Counted from the stretch's first letter, positions 1 through 12,887 are shown. The stretch: 64,000 bases of DNA from Zopfochytrium polystomum (GCA_025765615.1 JAIVFJ010000030.1:388479-452478); one strand, 5' to 3'. Notes: a model not told the origin generated them from the sequence alone. Made by a program: numbers and translations.

Positions 1-1518
1 ATCTGACGAGAACTTGGTTTGCACAAAGGATTTCAGAATGCCATACTCTTTCCTGTCAAAAGCCTCGTACAACTGCGGCAACTCTTCCAAAGCAAATCGA
101 TGCGTTAGGATGATTGTGGGGTCGAATTCGCCAGACTCCACTTTCGCAAGCAGTTCCGGCCAATACTGTTGTACAGGCGACTGCCCAGTGCCTCGAAGAG
201 TAATACCCTTCTCCATGACTGCACCAATAAGAAAACCGTTTGCAGTTGCGAAGTAGTCGGCAACAATGGCGATGGTTCCGAACTTTCGAACAGCCTTGAT
301 CGCTTCGTTTAGAGCTTCGGGGCTGTCGGTCTCCAGCCCTATAGCGCGCTGCATCGAGTGATTGAAAGTCTTGGTATACGAGAAACCCGCCGCATCGATG
401 GCGCAGTCAACCCCAGAGACTTCCTTTGCAAGAATCGCGTCGACTACCTGAAAACGACGAGAGCACCGAGAGAGAAATTTAGCAAGTTATTTCGACGAAG
501 CAGCGAGAACGAGCAGCTTCCCACATTCGAATCCTTTGAAAAGTCGATTGTCTCGCATCCAAACTTTTGTTTTGCAAAGGTAAGTCGTTCTGGAACACAG
601 TCAATCCCGATGATTCTGCGGGCACCTTTGATCCGGCACCACTGGGCTGCGAGAAGTCCAATGGGTCCTAGTCCCCAAATGGCCACGGAAGATCCTTTCC
701 CGATTTCTGCACAGCGAACGGTGTGGTACGACGTAGGAACGATATCGCTTAGATACAGAGCTTTCTCGTCCGAGAGCGAGTCGGGAACCTTCAGCAAATT
801 GAAATCGGCGATCGGGCAGCGGACGTACTCTGCCTGACCGCCGGCAAAGCCGCCTGTAAAGTGGCTGTAGCCAAAGATACCAGCAAAGGCTTGCCCATAT
901 AAATTCTCCTGAACTTTGGAGGTATTCGTCATATCACACATTGATGAAAGGCCATCCTTGCAAAACTTGCATTCGCCGCATCTGTTGAAATAGTTTGAGA
1001 AAGAGTGAAAGGCAGAGCAAGCCGCAACACAATACAAACGCAATATGGAAGCTAGCCACCACCCTGTCGCCCTTCTTGAACTTCTTAACAGCTGGTCCGA
1101 CTTCATCGACAATGCCCATCCATTCATGACCAAGAATATCGCCGTTTTGCAGCTGCAACAAACAGCTCGATATTCATTTACCATGAACAGGAGAGTGCTA
1201 AGGTGGCGGACGAACCTCTTTGATGTCCTTTTTGTATAGATGCAAATCACTCCCGCAAACGGATAAACCTGTCACCTTGCACACGACATCCGTTGCCTCC
1301 GTAACCGCAGGTATAGGGACAGAGTCGACCCGGACGTTCCTCTTCCCATGCCAGCAAAGCGCCTTCATCCACTCGTTTGGGCGAACGTTCGATGATGGCT
1401 TCGTGACCGTCTCACGGTCACGGGAAAGGTACTCGGTGATGTTCGACAGTAGGTTCGCCATTGTTTGATTGCTACTAACGTTATTCTCAATCTCTGCTCC
1501 ATTTATTCTCTGTTCCAT
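1..1518 (-). CDS. Zinc-dependent alcohol dehydrogenase (formaldehyde dehydrogenase-like), 3' end cut by window
   Basis: This is a medium-chain NAD(P)-dependent zinc alcohol dehydrogenase that oxidises an alcohol or aldehyde adduct. Read on the minus strand, the pieces give VCGSDLH (catalytic Cys), [10 protein letters not shown] (catalytic His-Glu), CGECKFC...C (four structural zinc cysteines), and [10 protein letters not shown] (Rossmann GxGxxG). The substrate-domain tail continues to the window edge without a stop. The exact order resembles the glutathione-independent formaldehyde dehydrogenase branch, but substrate is not provable from sequence. At least three short introns are implied, near 1140-1215, 985-1040 and about 450-530. 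The first ATG is at 1518; an alternative in-frame ATG at 1461 is also plausible. The promoter is shared with MTG1, which runs the other way. Confidence 0.85.
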
Positions 1519-2001
1519 TTATTCATTTCGGTTCAATGGAAATGCCTCCCATACTGTCTCCCATTCTCGGTCGTTTCAAAAGCAATCTTGTTTAAGAGAT
1601 GCAACCCATTTTCTCATTTGAGAATTTGATAGCACGTAGACGTCATCTCCACTAGTACATCCATGCCGTACTTGTTCTCTATCGCGACTGCAGCAGCCGC
1701 GATAGCCGCCGCTACAGCTGTCGCCGTCACTCTCTGCTGCGGCGGTGTGTCGTTCGCGGCCATCGCCGCCGCCTCTGTTCTGCGTCGCCGGAACGATTGC
1801 AGCCCTTGGCTTTGATGAACAACAATACCTCTGAAATGGCGCGATCTCATCACCGTACGTAGCCGTCAACGTCTGGTCGTCAACAACGGCCAGCGGGGAA
1901 GCGAAACAAGCAGGACACAGCGCCTCTCTGACAAAGACGGTGGCGGCACATTTTTGTTTATATTTCTTTTTCCTTTGTTTTTCTGTCCGATTGATAGATC
2001 G
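1519..2001. other. Divergent intergenic region between the dehydrogenase and MTG1
   Basis: About 480 bases without a supportable gene. It should contain both promoters. A CCGC-rich stretch around 1680-1790 and T-rich DNA at 1950-1985 are the only visible composition features. The minus-strand open frame across it has low-complexity composition and no recognisable domain. Confidence 0.5.
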
Positions 2002-3441
2002 ATGACAAGCCCAGCCACTTCTTTCACGGCATTCCGTCGCGCCGTCAGTTGGCACCCAGGACACCAAAAGCAAGCGCTGCGGCGCTTGCGGGACGGCCTG
2101 CATCAGGTTGATCTCATCGTTGAGGTCAGGGATGCGAGGTGCTTCTGGCCTGCCGTTTTCAAACACGCGTCTGCCTCCACTGACTCGATGTTTGGAACAC
2201 CTGCCTGCATATTTAGAATTCCGCTATCGAGCGCAAATCGTCAGTTTGAGGAGGTCCTGGGACGACGCGATCGAATCATCGTCATGAACAAAGCCGATCT
2301 CGCAAACAGAAACATGAGTGAGGTTCGGTTGCAGGAATGTGATCCATAGTTTACTGACGGCAACGGGCGAAATGGACAGAATGTGAAGCGGGTACTCCAA
2401 AGCCGCAACTCTGATCCGGTTCTGTTCACAAGTACGTTGTCCCCTTCGTCTTTGCAGCCCATTATTGAGCTCGCAAAAGGTAAGTTACGTTGAAAGCTTG
2501 CAAATTCAGCTGACATTCCTGTTGTGTTGACTCCGAAAAGAAAAGATTCGGCGAGATCCCTTCAAGTATCCCTTCCTGTCAATGGTTCTCGTTGGGCTCC
2601 CGAACGTTGGCAAATCCTCTTTGATCAATCATCTTCGACATATTGGTGTGAAGAAAGGTACCACTACCCCCGAAGCCGATTTACTTAACATCAATGGGTT
2701 CCAGGCAAAGCTGCACCCGTTGCACCACACGCTGGAGTTACACAGTCGATCCAAACTCGCGTCAAGATCTTGGAGAATCCCCCCATCTACTTGGTCGACA
2801 CACCTGGTCTGGACCCATGTCTGCGTTCGCTCGCTTTTAACGCAAGTTTCAGGAATTCTCGACCCTTCCACAAAGAGTATCCTTGAAAGTATACGAATAG
2901 CGTTAGTGGGTCAGTTACCAGTCTTAATGATTTAGATAGTGAACCTTCGTCCCAACAGGGTGCAGCAAAGATAGCCTAATGGACGAGGAAGAAATCGTTC
3001 GCTACCTTTTGTTCCGACTCAATCAATCCAAGTTATGCACGAATCGGTGGGTATTTTCCGTTCTGTTTCTGTGTCCCTTACGCTTTGGCTTTGTTCAGGT
3101 ATCAAACACACTTCGACTTGGCGCAGGCTTGTACGGACCATTTTACGCTGCTGAACCAAATAGTGTCTTGGAGCCAGAGAGACACGCCCGTCTCTTCTAC
3201 CGACAGTCGACGGCCATTACTAGCGGACAAGAATGCAGCGGCCCATTACCTGCTTCGCCTGTTCCGCCAAGGCGCGTTTGGACCAATCACGTTGGATGAC
3301 TGCACTTCATCAGGAATCGAAGCATGGCTGGGGAATTGGTCAAATGTTCCCATAGATGCGACTCGAAGTTCCACAGAGGCCGAAACAGAGGGAGCGATGG
3401 GCGCAATTTCAGGAAACCACCTCAACGATACGATGGTGTAA
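2002..3441 (+). CDS. MTG1: Mitochondrial ribosome assembly GTPase MTG1 (YlqF family)
   Basis: A circularly permuted GTPase that acts at the mitochondrial inner membrane in large ribosomal subunit maturation. The order of motifs is diagnostic: the YlqF N-terminus (WHPGHQKQAL, then VDLIVEVRDAR), G4 as VMNKADL near 2285, then G1 as GLPNVGKSS near 2595, and G3 as DTPGLD near 2800. The permuted G4-G1-G3 order separates it from classical GTPases. The ATG at 2002 gives the conserved start; the frame is open upstream without another ATG. Introns are implied near 2170-2225, 2350-2370, 2430-2580, 2650-2710, 2850-2960 and 3045-3100. The last exon ends at 3441 with a helical C-terminal domain. Family identity is firm; exact exon edges are not. 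Confidence 0.9.
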
Positions 3442-3630
3442 TAGACTGAAACCTTAATGTACATACAGTGCGGGACATCAAAAACAAGCAAATTCCAAAT
3501 CGACGTCCCACAGATATATTTCGTTCGGGCCTACGTAAGACCATGGAATCTCCTCAAGCAGAGTAATTTCTGCATTGACAACAGAATCCAAAAAGTTCGT
3601 AAAAGAAAGAAAGAAAGGTTTGACAAGGCC

Positions 3631-6600
3631 ATGGATCTTGCAGACCTCCGCCGGCGTGCTGCGCTCTCCAGAGGGAAAAAGTCTCGACCACGAGAGGACG
3701 CAATCGCGGGTGCCGAGAAAGAAGATGGTGAGATTTCCGATGGCGACGATACCCCGGCAGGATCAGCAGCGAAGCCGGCCGTAGCTACTCTTGGTCGGCA
3801 GAACGACGCGCTGGCGTCTCTGCGTTCCGACTCCAGCATCGGAGACATTCAACCAACATATGCGGCTCCCAGCTGGCCCTCAATCGTCACGGCAGCACCT
3901 CTAACCGGCCATGTCGCACCAGTTGCCCTCCCACTGCTTGCTCCAATTAGTACACTGCCTTTGGGGACGCAGATGGGAAGCCTAGCTCCTCTGAGTCAAG
4001 GTATTTCCACTTTTTTTGCCCCGATCGCGCTATCCTCGTCGCTTACTGTTATCCCAAAGGTCTGAATGCTCCGGAAGCGGGCCAGGCATACCCCCCTTTC
4101 CTGCCAGCCGCATCCGTCCCACCGCCTCCTGCGTCTGCTGATTTCTCTGGGAACCTTTTCGCCGTCCTTGGCCCGGGCTTTTACCCACTCATGGAGCTAT
4201 CCACGATGCCGGAGGATGCCCAATTTTTGAGTGAGGATTGAAGTGCCAGACCCTTCGTGCACTAGCACTGCTAACCGTGTGGTTTAGGCTTGGTGAACAA
4301 ACCCGATGCTTTTCTCGAAGTCAAGCGACTGATTCGCGCTATGGTAGAAGCAGGGGTTCCTGTGAGCGTATTGTTCGAGTCTGGATTGTCTCCAGCAGTT
4401 ATCATTGCATCTGCAGACGAGGAAGGTCTTCTGAATTGTGCGGACTTGAACTCCACTCCAATCCAGCCTTCCACGTCGTCAAGGCCACCTTTGTACCCCC
4501 AAGCAAATTTTGACCCCAACTGCACCAATGCAAGCACACCAATTGATTTCGTCAAGGCCAATGACCAAAACTTGGGAGACAAGCCATTCGAAAACTGCGG
4601 AGACAATCAGTTGAACGGTGGGCCCCAGGACGGCGGGTTTGAGTCGGCGCTTGAGGCGGCGGAACACGCCGAACAATGGCTTGAAAACGCGTCCAGAGCG
4701 TCCAGATCATCCGACGTCTCCAACAAATCGAAGTCCGAACCGAAAAGTCAGACACTTGCTTGGCAAGAACTTCAAGCCCAAAATGGGTCAACACCAGCTT
4801 CTCCAGCCCTGGATGGGAATAGTCCTCCTTTGTTCTCCAGCTCAAGTACAGATGCACCAAATTATTCGACAGATACCGCCGACTCCGCGCCGGTCATGGA
4901 GGCCTCTTCGGGCGGGAGTTTGTTGGCCTTGAAAATCAAAGTAAATCGAACCAATCATACTGGAACTGGGAGACGAAACAGGCCTTCCGCCTTTCAGTTG
5001 AACGCATGGTCGTCATCTAAGTCCGATAACAAGCCTTTCGTTCCTGCAAAAAGTGATTCAATCATCATTGATCTCAGCGATTCCGACGGAACCGACGAGG
5101 AAGGGGCAAAAAGTGCAAAGCTTGACCCAAACCAGAGGAAAGATGCGGAGATGCGAACGCTTGAAGATGAGATTCAGCGTTTGACAGCTTTAATTAAGGA
5201 AAAGCAGCGCACATTAAATGTGCCAGTCAAAGGCACTGCTGCAAATGGTGGATTCGACCTGCCAAGTGGGGATGCAAACTCTCAAGCCACAACGCTATCC
5301 TCGACTTTTTTGATTAAAGAAATGCAGCAGCGAACGTTAAATGTGCAAATGAAAGGCGCTGCAGCGAATAGAGGCCTGGACGTCCCAAGTGGGGATTCAA
5401 ACTCTCAAGTCGGAACGTTGTCATCGCACACTCCCTCGCCATCTACTTCGTCTCCACGCCCAGCAGAAACGTCGGCAAAGCTTCCGGCGGTTAACATCCG
5501 TATGGGAAACGATGCAGCTGGTGCAATGTCGCTGCAAAAAGAGCCCACCCAGTTTGAAGCAGAAATACTCGCTGACGAGAAACTTCTATCCTCAGCCAAA
5601 AGCGATGTAGATGCGAAAGGAAAGATGGTAGAATCACTTTCGCACAGCCTTGAAGATATTGTACAGTCTATAAAATCGATCGAGAAGGACATTGAAGACC
5701 GCCAAGCTCAGCTTGCGACCTTGGAAGAAGAGGTCAGCAAGACGAAGAAGTTGTTGGAGTCAGCAAAGGAACAGCTCCGAGAGAAAATGAAGTCGAAGGA
5801 GCATACAACTGCAAGCATTACTTCGCTGAAGAAGGCTCTGCTGTTGAAAGGAAATGTTTTGACAGAGCTTTCAGCGGCGCTCAATCTGAAGAGAAAGAAA
5901 CTTCTGGATCGATCAGGAACTGTTTCGAACGTGGTGGCTGGGAGCCATTCTCCGAAAGCCGAGAAGCGGAAGACAGCCGAACAATCGAAGCCAGATCAAA
6001 ACGCCCCTAAAAGACAAAAACTGACGACCGGCGGGCCAGGTTTGGTGCCTCGTTCATCCTTGAGAGCAACGACAAAGGTCCTTGATGACGTGATCGCCCT
6101 TCCAAAAGTCGATGAGCCTCCAGAGAAACGCGCTGCCGAATCTAACCCAACTGAAGCTCTACAAAGCATACCGTGGGAGAGGAACGAAAATGTCGAATAC
6201 TTGCAGTTGCTAAGCTCCACGTTTCATCGACCGAGTCTGCTGTGCAACCTTCACGATTTGTACCGAAGTGTGTTTATGCAGACCCGCAAGATTGCACCGG
6301 AGAAAGAGATGCAGAACGACACGGTATGCTTGCGACAACGGAGAGCCACTTACTGAAAATAATTTGAACATTTAAGAAATCAGGATCTGACATTGCTATT
6401 GTGCCGTTTACAAATTATGAATCTCCTTTGAGATCTTTCCGATCGTATCGATTTAGCGATAGCGTCATGAAGAAAGGCGTAGAGGCTGTAAATTCAACGA
6501 CTTTTAGTAATAAGATCGATTTCCGGAAGAAAATGTGCATGTACGAAATGCAAGGAGTTGCTTGCAATGATGAAAGCTGCACCTCTCAGCATTTTCGCAC

Positions 6601-9283
6601 TGTAAAACTGTCTGGTCTGTTTGCGGTGCTTCCGAGGTCCATCCGCTAATTATGCCTTCGTTAACAGAACCAGAACTACTTGCCGACTTGCTAAAATACG
6701 TTAAAGTAGAAGATGAAAATCTTGCATCTGCTCTGGGTGATGCAATCCATTCGTCTCAAACGAAAGGCGTCCCATTCGACAAAATTTTGAAGTTAATCCA
6801 AGAAACAAGGGGATCTTGGTTGAATGATAAGACTCGAGTTGTCTCAATGAATCGCTTGCCAACCAAGACTCCAAAAGAAACCATTTTTGGAGAGAGTATC
6901 GATGGAGGAACCACACCTGCACGACGAATTGATCCTTCCACTGAGCTTATTCCCCCCAATCATAGGATTCTCCTGCGAGGGCTCTCGAAACTTTTACGTG
7001 GAGAAGAGGTGCAAAGCGGCCGTTACTACGAAGTTACGTCCACGGATGACGAATACGAAGGTCTCCTGAAAAAGTCACCAGACAATATAGGCTTATGGGT
7101 GAACTACGCAGCAGCTTCGCTCCCAAGTCCTTTGACAACAGAGTCCCTCACAAAAATGTCGACGAATCTAAACAAGGCACTACACATTCTCTCAAGAGCT
7201 TTGCAATTTAATCGTGACTCTGAGACACTTTGGAACTTCTACCTTGAGTTGTTTGTTCGACGAGGTGCAGTACGGGAAATCCGAGAAGTTTTTGAGCAGG
7301 CCATCGGATTTCTCCCACTATCCGCGGATCTTTGGTGGAGGTATCTTGTCTGGGAAGAGGATAGTTACAAGCTGGACATTCTTCAACGGATGCAGAGGGT
7401 TTTCACGAAGGATTGCAACACAATCGGTGCGTTGATCGTTTACTCCCAGCAATCAGAGGGATCATCATATCGGAGCTAAAGTCCATACAATCCAGATCCT
7501 GAAAGACGTTCCCTCGTCCTTACCTCCATAATTTTGTCGATAACAGACATGCGTTTGCAAGATGCAGGTGTCCAATCCGCCGTCACGTTTCTCCGAAACT
7601 TTCTCTATGATAGCTTTGTTTGTGCGGAAGATGAATATCCCCCGATTGCGGAGACACAGGCACAAAAGCTGCTGACCGAATACGACTTGGCGTTCGTGTG
7701 GCTCTGTTTACTCTGTTTGTTGCACTTGGAAAGTCTTCCAGTCAGAGTATTCCGGCAATATCCGTTTTCCTTCCTCGCCAACAATACCTTGTTCGTCATC
7801 AAGTACTCACAAGCGAAGTCACCACCAAATGATATTTTCGGCCTTCTCAAGCACCTAGCTTTGGAAACCGCTTGGAGTTGTGCAAACATTCGTGCCGCTC
7901 TATTGGCAAATTTGCTGGAGTTCAAAGTTGCGCGAATGGAGGAAACAGATCAAATCGTTGCGCTGATTGTGAAGGAAGGCAATGAGAGCTACCCTGTGTT
8001 GGATGCTTTGATGAGTCTCTCGGACGAAAAGGTCGATTGTTTTCTCACCTTACGTGGCCTTTTCTTACGGGATGAACAGGTCCTTTCCAAGCTCCTGTTT
8101 GAAAACAAAGCCTGTTCGATGCGGATTGGCCTCTGGAACCGCTTGGTGCGGCTGTTTCTTGAACGGGAAACAAATGCGAGAGAAATCGCTTTATGCTTGA
8201 CAAACGCGGTTCGAATTTTTCACGGCGTACCAGCGGTGAGGTTTCTTCGGCTTGATTGGATAATTGCTGAGAAGCGGTTCGCCCTTTCAGGTTGAAGCCG
8301 ACAATAGCAGCTTCGAAGAACTTCTTGAAGAGGGTTCCAGGCTGTATGAGGCTGCTATCTCCAATCACCCACTTCCCCCCCTTTCGTCATTTCTCAGAAG
8401 CAGTGTCCACTTTTGGATCAATTTGCTGCTTTTGGAAAGCTTGAAGGAGTCAGCAAAACCAGCTTCGCTGTCGGTAAAGCTACAAACTGCTCTTGAGCAG
8501 GTGCTGGACCGGGGCTCCCGTTTGCAGCTTTGGCGTCAAGCTATCGGGTTATCTCTGTTCTCTCACGACATCCGGGCCCAATCGACCCGAAGCATCCACT
8601 CGGCGATGGCACGGATCTTGCACGAAGACCTCTCGATGGTGCATGTTGCTAGTTCCACTGACGCAGAGATCGATTTTATGCAACCGCTTCCGCCCAAAGT
8701 AAACAGAACACTTTGCTTTAAACTGATAACGAACTGCTTTGTTTTCGTCCTACAACGAATTTGTAGGACCATTTCGATCTCAGTGAACTTCTGAAGTTTG
8801 CTCTTCAATGTCTTCCTGAAGATCAGCGAACCGACTTAATTGATTTTGTTGTCCGTACCAGTCCTGATCTAGCGGGATTCTCTCCCTGGTTTGAAGTTTG
8901 TTTCAGAGGTTCTGCCTGCTTACCCTGTTCTGTTTTCTCTGTTTTCTTGCACCCCGCCAATTCCTCCCGAATGTTTTTCAGGCTGGCGAAATACCAATTT
9001 GATGCTTCCTCTCTCAACAAGGGATTGAAGCTACTTTGGCTGGCAGTTCGAAATGACCCTTTGTCAGCCGAAGCTTGGAATCGGTAAGGTTACTTGTCAT
9101 GTATCCGATCGCCTGGGGTTTCAACTACCTTCTGTCACGTTTATGCCATATTATGTCCTTATTTCCAGTCTTATCAAGATTCACTCTCTCGTCGGGTTCG
9201 AAACAAACGAATTCAGAAAAGAGGCTGCTGCGCTTGCCGGAAAGTTTTTACCGAGGCTCGCTGACAGTTTTCGCAAAGTATGA
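3631..9283 (+). CDS. ZFC3H1/Red1-like nuclear RNA decay scaffold (zf-C3H1 plus HAT/TPR repeats)
   Basis: A large nuclear protein expected to link the helicase MTR4 to poly(A) RNA decay (PAXT in animals, MTREC in fission yeast). What I see, in order: an N-terminus containing EDGEISDGDD, as in ZFC3H1; low-complexity sequence; a SUMO-interaction-like IIIDLSDSD (about 5065); a long coiled coil (5550-5900); a short zinc motif MCMYEMQGVAC...C...H at 6535-6595, matching the C-x8-C-x4/5-C-x3-H Red1/ZFC3H1 finger; and helical HAT/TPR-like repeats from 6650 onward (LWNFYLELFVRRG, LWWRYLVWEED). ATG 3631 starts the conserved region. The final exon joins at about 9170 and stops at 9283, giving a helical end; the alternative frame to 9410 reads less like protein. 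Several introns interrupt the repeat region (7440-7535, 8240-8290, 8700-8775, 8890-8985, 9085-9170). Confidence 0.82.
5192..5426 (+). repeat. Internal tandem duplication of about 38 codons in the ZFC3H1-like gene
   Basis: Two adjacent copies (about 5192-5303 and 5312-5426) encode the same pattern: LIKE.QRTLNV, then KG.AAN.G.D.PSGD.NSQ..TLSS. The copies differ at many codon positions, so the duplication is not recent. The unit sits just before the coiled coil. Confidence 0.85.
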
Positions 9284-10772
9284 TCCGCAGTTCCCACGGC
9301 AGACGGAAGTGAAGAAAACTTCGACCGTTTTTTCTCCTGTCGCTCCTTCCCAACCTTTTGTGCGATCCTCCCCGACGTTGATGTTCAATTGGCCTGGTTC
9401 TAACGCTTAATCCATTAACCGTTCGAAACCAACTCGGCTGAAAGCTCTGTCGTTATTAGACATCGTCGGCGGACATTCCAGAAATACTTGAATAGGATGG
9501 ATTTTATTTGGAAGCTTGACTGTCCGCAGCAGCTGACCTACTCGATGAGCACATGGGTTGTTTCTATTCTCTTGTGTGTTGCTTTCGCTTTGCTTTGATT
9601 TCCTTCAGCTGCTTTGCGCTCACCATCAAATTGCAAACCACTTCCTGACGCACTGCCTTTCCTTTCAACACTAGAATCATGCAAGTTGTGCCCGTCTTCA
9701 TTCCCTTTCCTCCAGTGACATCCCCATTGGTCCTGAGAGCTTGCCAGTCCAGACCGAGTTCGGGATTCAAAAGCTGCAAAGTTCGCACCCAACGCGACTC
9801 CGTCCTTCTTGTGCGCTGTGGCTGGAATCGACGAGCTGTCGTTCCATTGCTAATATGCGGGAATGCTTTCGAAACCGGCACAGGAAGACTCACTGGAAAG
9901 TCTAATGTGCTGGAACGTCCTCCTTCGCCCATTCTAGAAGCCAATATCTGTACGCCACCACGCGCATTGCCCAGAACTGGCGTTGCACTCAGTGCTGCCG
10001 AACTGTTGACTGTTGATAGTCTTTTTCCTTTCTTACTTAGCTATTTAAGACCCCAAGGATCCTAAATAAAGGATTATTGCTCAAGTTTGTCGTGTCCCAT
10101 CAGTCCGCCTTGGCGTAAGCGGAAAAAGGTGGCTCTTCGGGTGGAATTTACGCCTCCTCCGCCTCCTCATTGTTTTGGCGCAACAAGATGATTATTTTTT
10201 CCCCCCTGACTTCAATCTGCCACGCTGATTATTCCCTCCTCAATTTGGGCCATCGTCACTATCTTGGCAAGCGCGCACTCAGCATGCAGGTTCCGCGCAA
10301 TGTACAAATCGCCTCCTTTTGGGACACCTTGACGCCCGCGGCTGCTAGCTGAGGGGCCTCGCCTCATCGTTGTGGTCCTTCGCCGACTGCCTGTAAACTG
10401 ACAGACAATATTTAATTGCATCAAGTGTGTGGCAAGTGTGTTTATCCGCACAAAATGTGGCCCAGCAATGGCCCATCAGCGTCCATTCATCAAGAAACGT
10501 TCTGGAGGAAAAGGTTTAGTGATGCATGCATACACAGATATCCCCACCCCCGTCTCACCCGTCTATCCCCTCCCCCAGAGCGATATCTATCCTGCCCCGC
10601 AAACGCAGGTGGGAGGCCCGCGTGATCACGCGGAGCACGATCGCAACGGCGAGTGGTTGGCGTTCGACAGGGCTGCAGGCGCGAGCAGCAGGTTTTCCTT
10701 TCGGCTTTGAAGCGGTGGGCGACGACAACGTCGTCACCAGAGGCTACGGGCATTCTTTCCCCAAACCCCCAG

Positions 10773-10805
<33 letters not shown>

Positions 10806-11030
10806 TACTCTCTCTTTTTCTCTCTCTTAGTGGATTCGATGGCGGTGGATGGCGGATGTAGCCGCGCTTCCCGCGACTGCACCCGCACCCGCCTTTGTGG
10901 CAATGGGTGTTGGCGCCTGACCGCGCCCTTGTTGTTTGTGAACTTCTGGTTTTTCGCGTTTGTGACTATCTCACACACGTGACCGTCACATGACCTCCAG
11001 CCACGAACTGAAACTGGAACCGCCATTACA
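9284..11030. other. Gene-poor region, one unrecognised minus-strand open frame
   Basis: No gene is recognised with confidence. A minus-strand frame from about 10040 to 9564 is open (ending KEIKAKRKQHTRE). It includes RRFQPQRTRR and RWVRTLQ, which vaguely recall mitochondrial bL28, but the conserved Pro-Asn is missing and no start is clear. The segment 10530-10760 is rich in C and CG dinucleotides. A CT microsatellite follows. Confidence 0.4.
10772..10829. repeat. CT-rich microsatellite
   Basis: A (TC)n run to 10797 continues as an interrupted CT/T tract to about 10829. No gene overlaps it. Confidence 0.95.
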
Positions 11031-11034
11031 CTAC

Positions 11035-11155
11035 CTAAGGCATTGGGTCCTGGGGCATCCCCCAGTGTCCAAAGCGGTGAGCCCGCATTCCTAGTAGGCC
11101 CAGTAACGTTCCAAAACAAAGTGCTTCACCACGGCCTTGACTACTCATCACACGC
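11035..11155 (+). repeat. Dispersed repeat, copy 1 (tRNA-derived, SINE-like)
   Basis: This segment aligns with 62334-62456 over about 120 bases at roughly 70-75% identity by eye. The core GTCCAAAGCGG resembles a pol III A-box, and the following GCCCGCATTCCTAGTAGGCC could fold like an anticodon arm. Beyond 11155 similarity fades. A tRNA-derived retroposon is the best explanation, but no clear B-box is seen. Confidence 0.6.
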
Positions 11156-12689
11156 TGATACTCTCCCTCAGTTTAGAGAGGAACAATCCCTGTACCCCTA
11201 AAACACCTGCACATGCAGCATTCACTGTATGGAGGGTAACAATCCCTTGTGCTTTAGAAAGGAAGAGAAACATTCCAACTCAGGAACAAAAACTATCCCA
11301 TCGGAAATGAACTCGTTCCATTACCTCAACTGGACTTCTCTTCTTTAAGTCCTCAAGACCCGCTAACCCAGCAATGAATGTAGCCGCTCATGCTGTTTCT
11401 CCAGTAACGCCTTCGTTAGGATGTCCGCAACCATGTCTTCCGTCCTGCATGACGATTGCTATCGTCAACATGTTATCCTCCTTGATATTTGTTGGACTGA
11501 AGGCCATCCCTAACTCAAACTCAAACTGCATTCCCAGCTTCCTTCCTTTACAGGCTCTGCAAGGGCATTTGTTTCCACCTCAGTCGACGGCAGAGCAACT
11601 GTAATCTGCTTTTTTCTCGACCAGTTTACCGCAACCCCAGCCAGGAGGAATATATTACTGGAACAGCTTTGACGTTCCTCCTCCTCGGCATAACTCGCAT
11701 CTGCACAATGTGAGACTACAATGAGGTCTCAGTGATAAAGTCTAGGGATTTTATTTGCAAAAACAAGCATACCTGTCATAAAACCGCAAGGATCAGGACC
11801 CTATTATTATCTCCAGTTCTTTGGTTCCAAGGTGTAATCAAAGTGTATTTGCAGCTACCTGTCTTTATTATTGGGACTGCCTTTACTACTTTTGTCTTTA
11901 CAGTTTCCGTTGTGCCTGGGTTTTCCCAGCATGTTACTTTTTTGGTGACTAACAGAGACTGACCAACTGCTCACAGATGCGATGTCTGACAGGCTGTACC
12001 TCACACCCTAATTTGTTATTTATTTTGGCACTTGTACATACATGCATAGAGGGTTGGGGGACTAAGAGCATTTGTGGTGGATTCTCCAAGTCAGGAGGGG
12101 TTGACTTGTCAATTTCACCTGTCTGTCCCACTGCGCTACTAACCACTCCTGTTGTTAGGCGGAACTGACTGGTTAGCAGCAAGAGGCACAAGACAGACCC
12201 GACCCTATTGTGACTGTCAGTTATCGTTCTCACAATGCCCATGGGAGAGTGAATCACTGCCAATGCAGACCTGGGTGCAGGCTGGCGCTGATGACAAATA
12301 CTCTGAGTATTAAGTGGAACAGAAACCCAGTGTCAACAGTTTCCTCCTCCTCTGCTCAAGCAGATAATATAGGAGAGGTTTTACCCTGTGTCAGTCACAC
12401 TTGCCTAGCAACTATAACAGCATGTATATCATCATTGTGTATCAATCATAACAGAGTTTTTCTCTTTCTCTCGAAGTTGGGAAGAAGGACCACCCACAAA
12501 CACACATCTCCACTTCATTCACTCCTTCCACTCACTCACTCAGAGTAGACTGTTTACACTTGTCGTTGTTGAATTTGTTATCATTGTCAGACCTGCCCCA
12601 CCACCACTGCACCCAGCCCTGCACCAGCCAACTTACAGCTGTTGTTGTTGCCACCATTGCCTACTGTCTGCCTGTTGGTGATTGCGCCT
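11156..12689. other. Repeat-like intergenic DNA without a recognised gene
   Basis: About 1.5 kb with only short open frames on either strand and no protein motif. Composition (CA-, CTG- and CCT-rich words, fewer CpG) differs from the coding DNA around it and resembles 61.0-63.4 kb. It is probably old transposon-derived DNA. Confidence 0.4.
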
Positions 12690-12717
12690 TGTTATGACTC
12701 ACCCTCTGGAAACCTCT

Positions 12718-12737
12718 GGAACCTTCTAGAACATTCC
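12718..12737 (+). promoter_or_regulatory. Four-unit heat-shock element
   Basis: GGAACCTTCTAGAACATTCC is four contiguous alternating nGAAn/nTTCn units, which is the binding consensus of trimeric heat-shock factor. It lies about 145 bases before the TATA box at 12880. Confidence 0.6.
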
Positions 12738-12879
12738 TTCATGGAACCTGGTGGAAACCTCTGTAACCTTCTTTGCTTTCCTGACTTGTCTTGTTGTCAT
12801 TGGTATCATTGGTATCATTGTATTACTAATTGCTCTTTCTGGATTTCTTTGAATTTTGACAAGGAAGACTCTCAAAAGG

Positions 12880-12887
12880 TATAAAAG
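12880..12887 (+). promoter_or_regulatory. TATA box
   Basis: TATAAAAG followed by a G-rich run. It is the best plus-strand TATA match in this gene-free tract and implies a transcript starting near 12910. What it would transcribe is unknown. Confidence 0.5.

Noticed and set aside
9284..9410. Alternative 3' end of the ZFC3H1-like gene at 9410
   Set aside because: The frame to 9283 gives a helical end (EFRKEAAALAGKFLPRLADS) joined by good splice sites; the other reads as Ser/Pro filler.
9564..9944. Possible mitochondrial ribosomal protein bL28 on the minus strand
   Set aside because: Only RRFQP and WVRTL-like words match; the conserved Pro-Asn and a start codon or splice context are missing.
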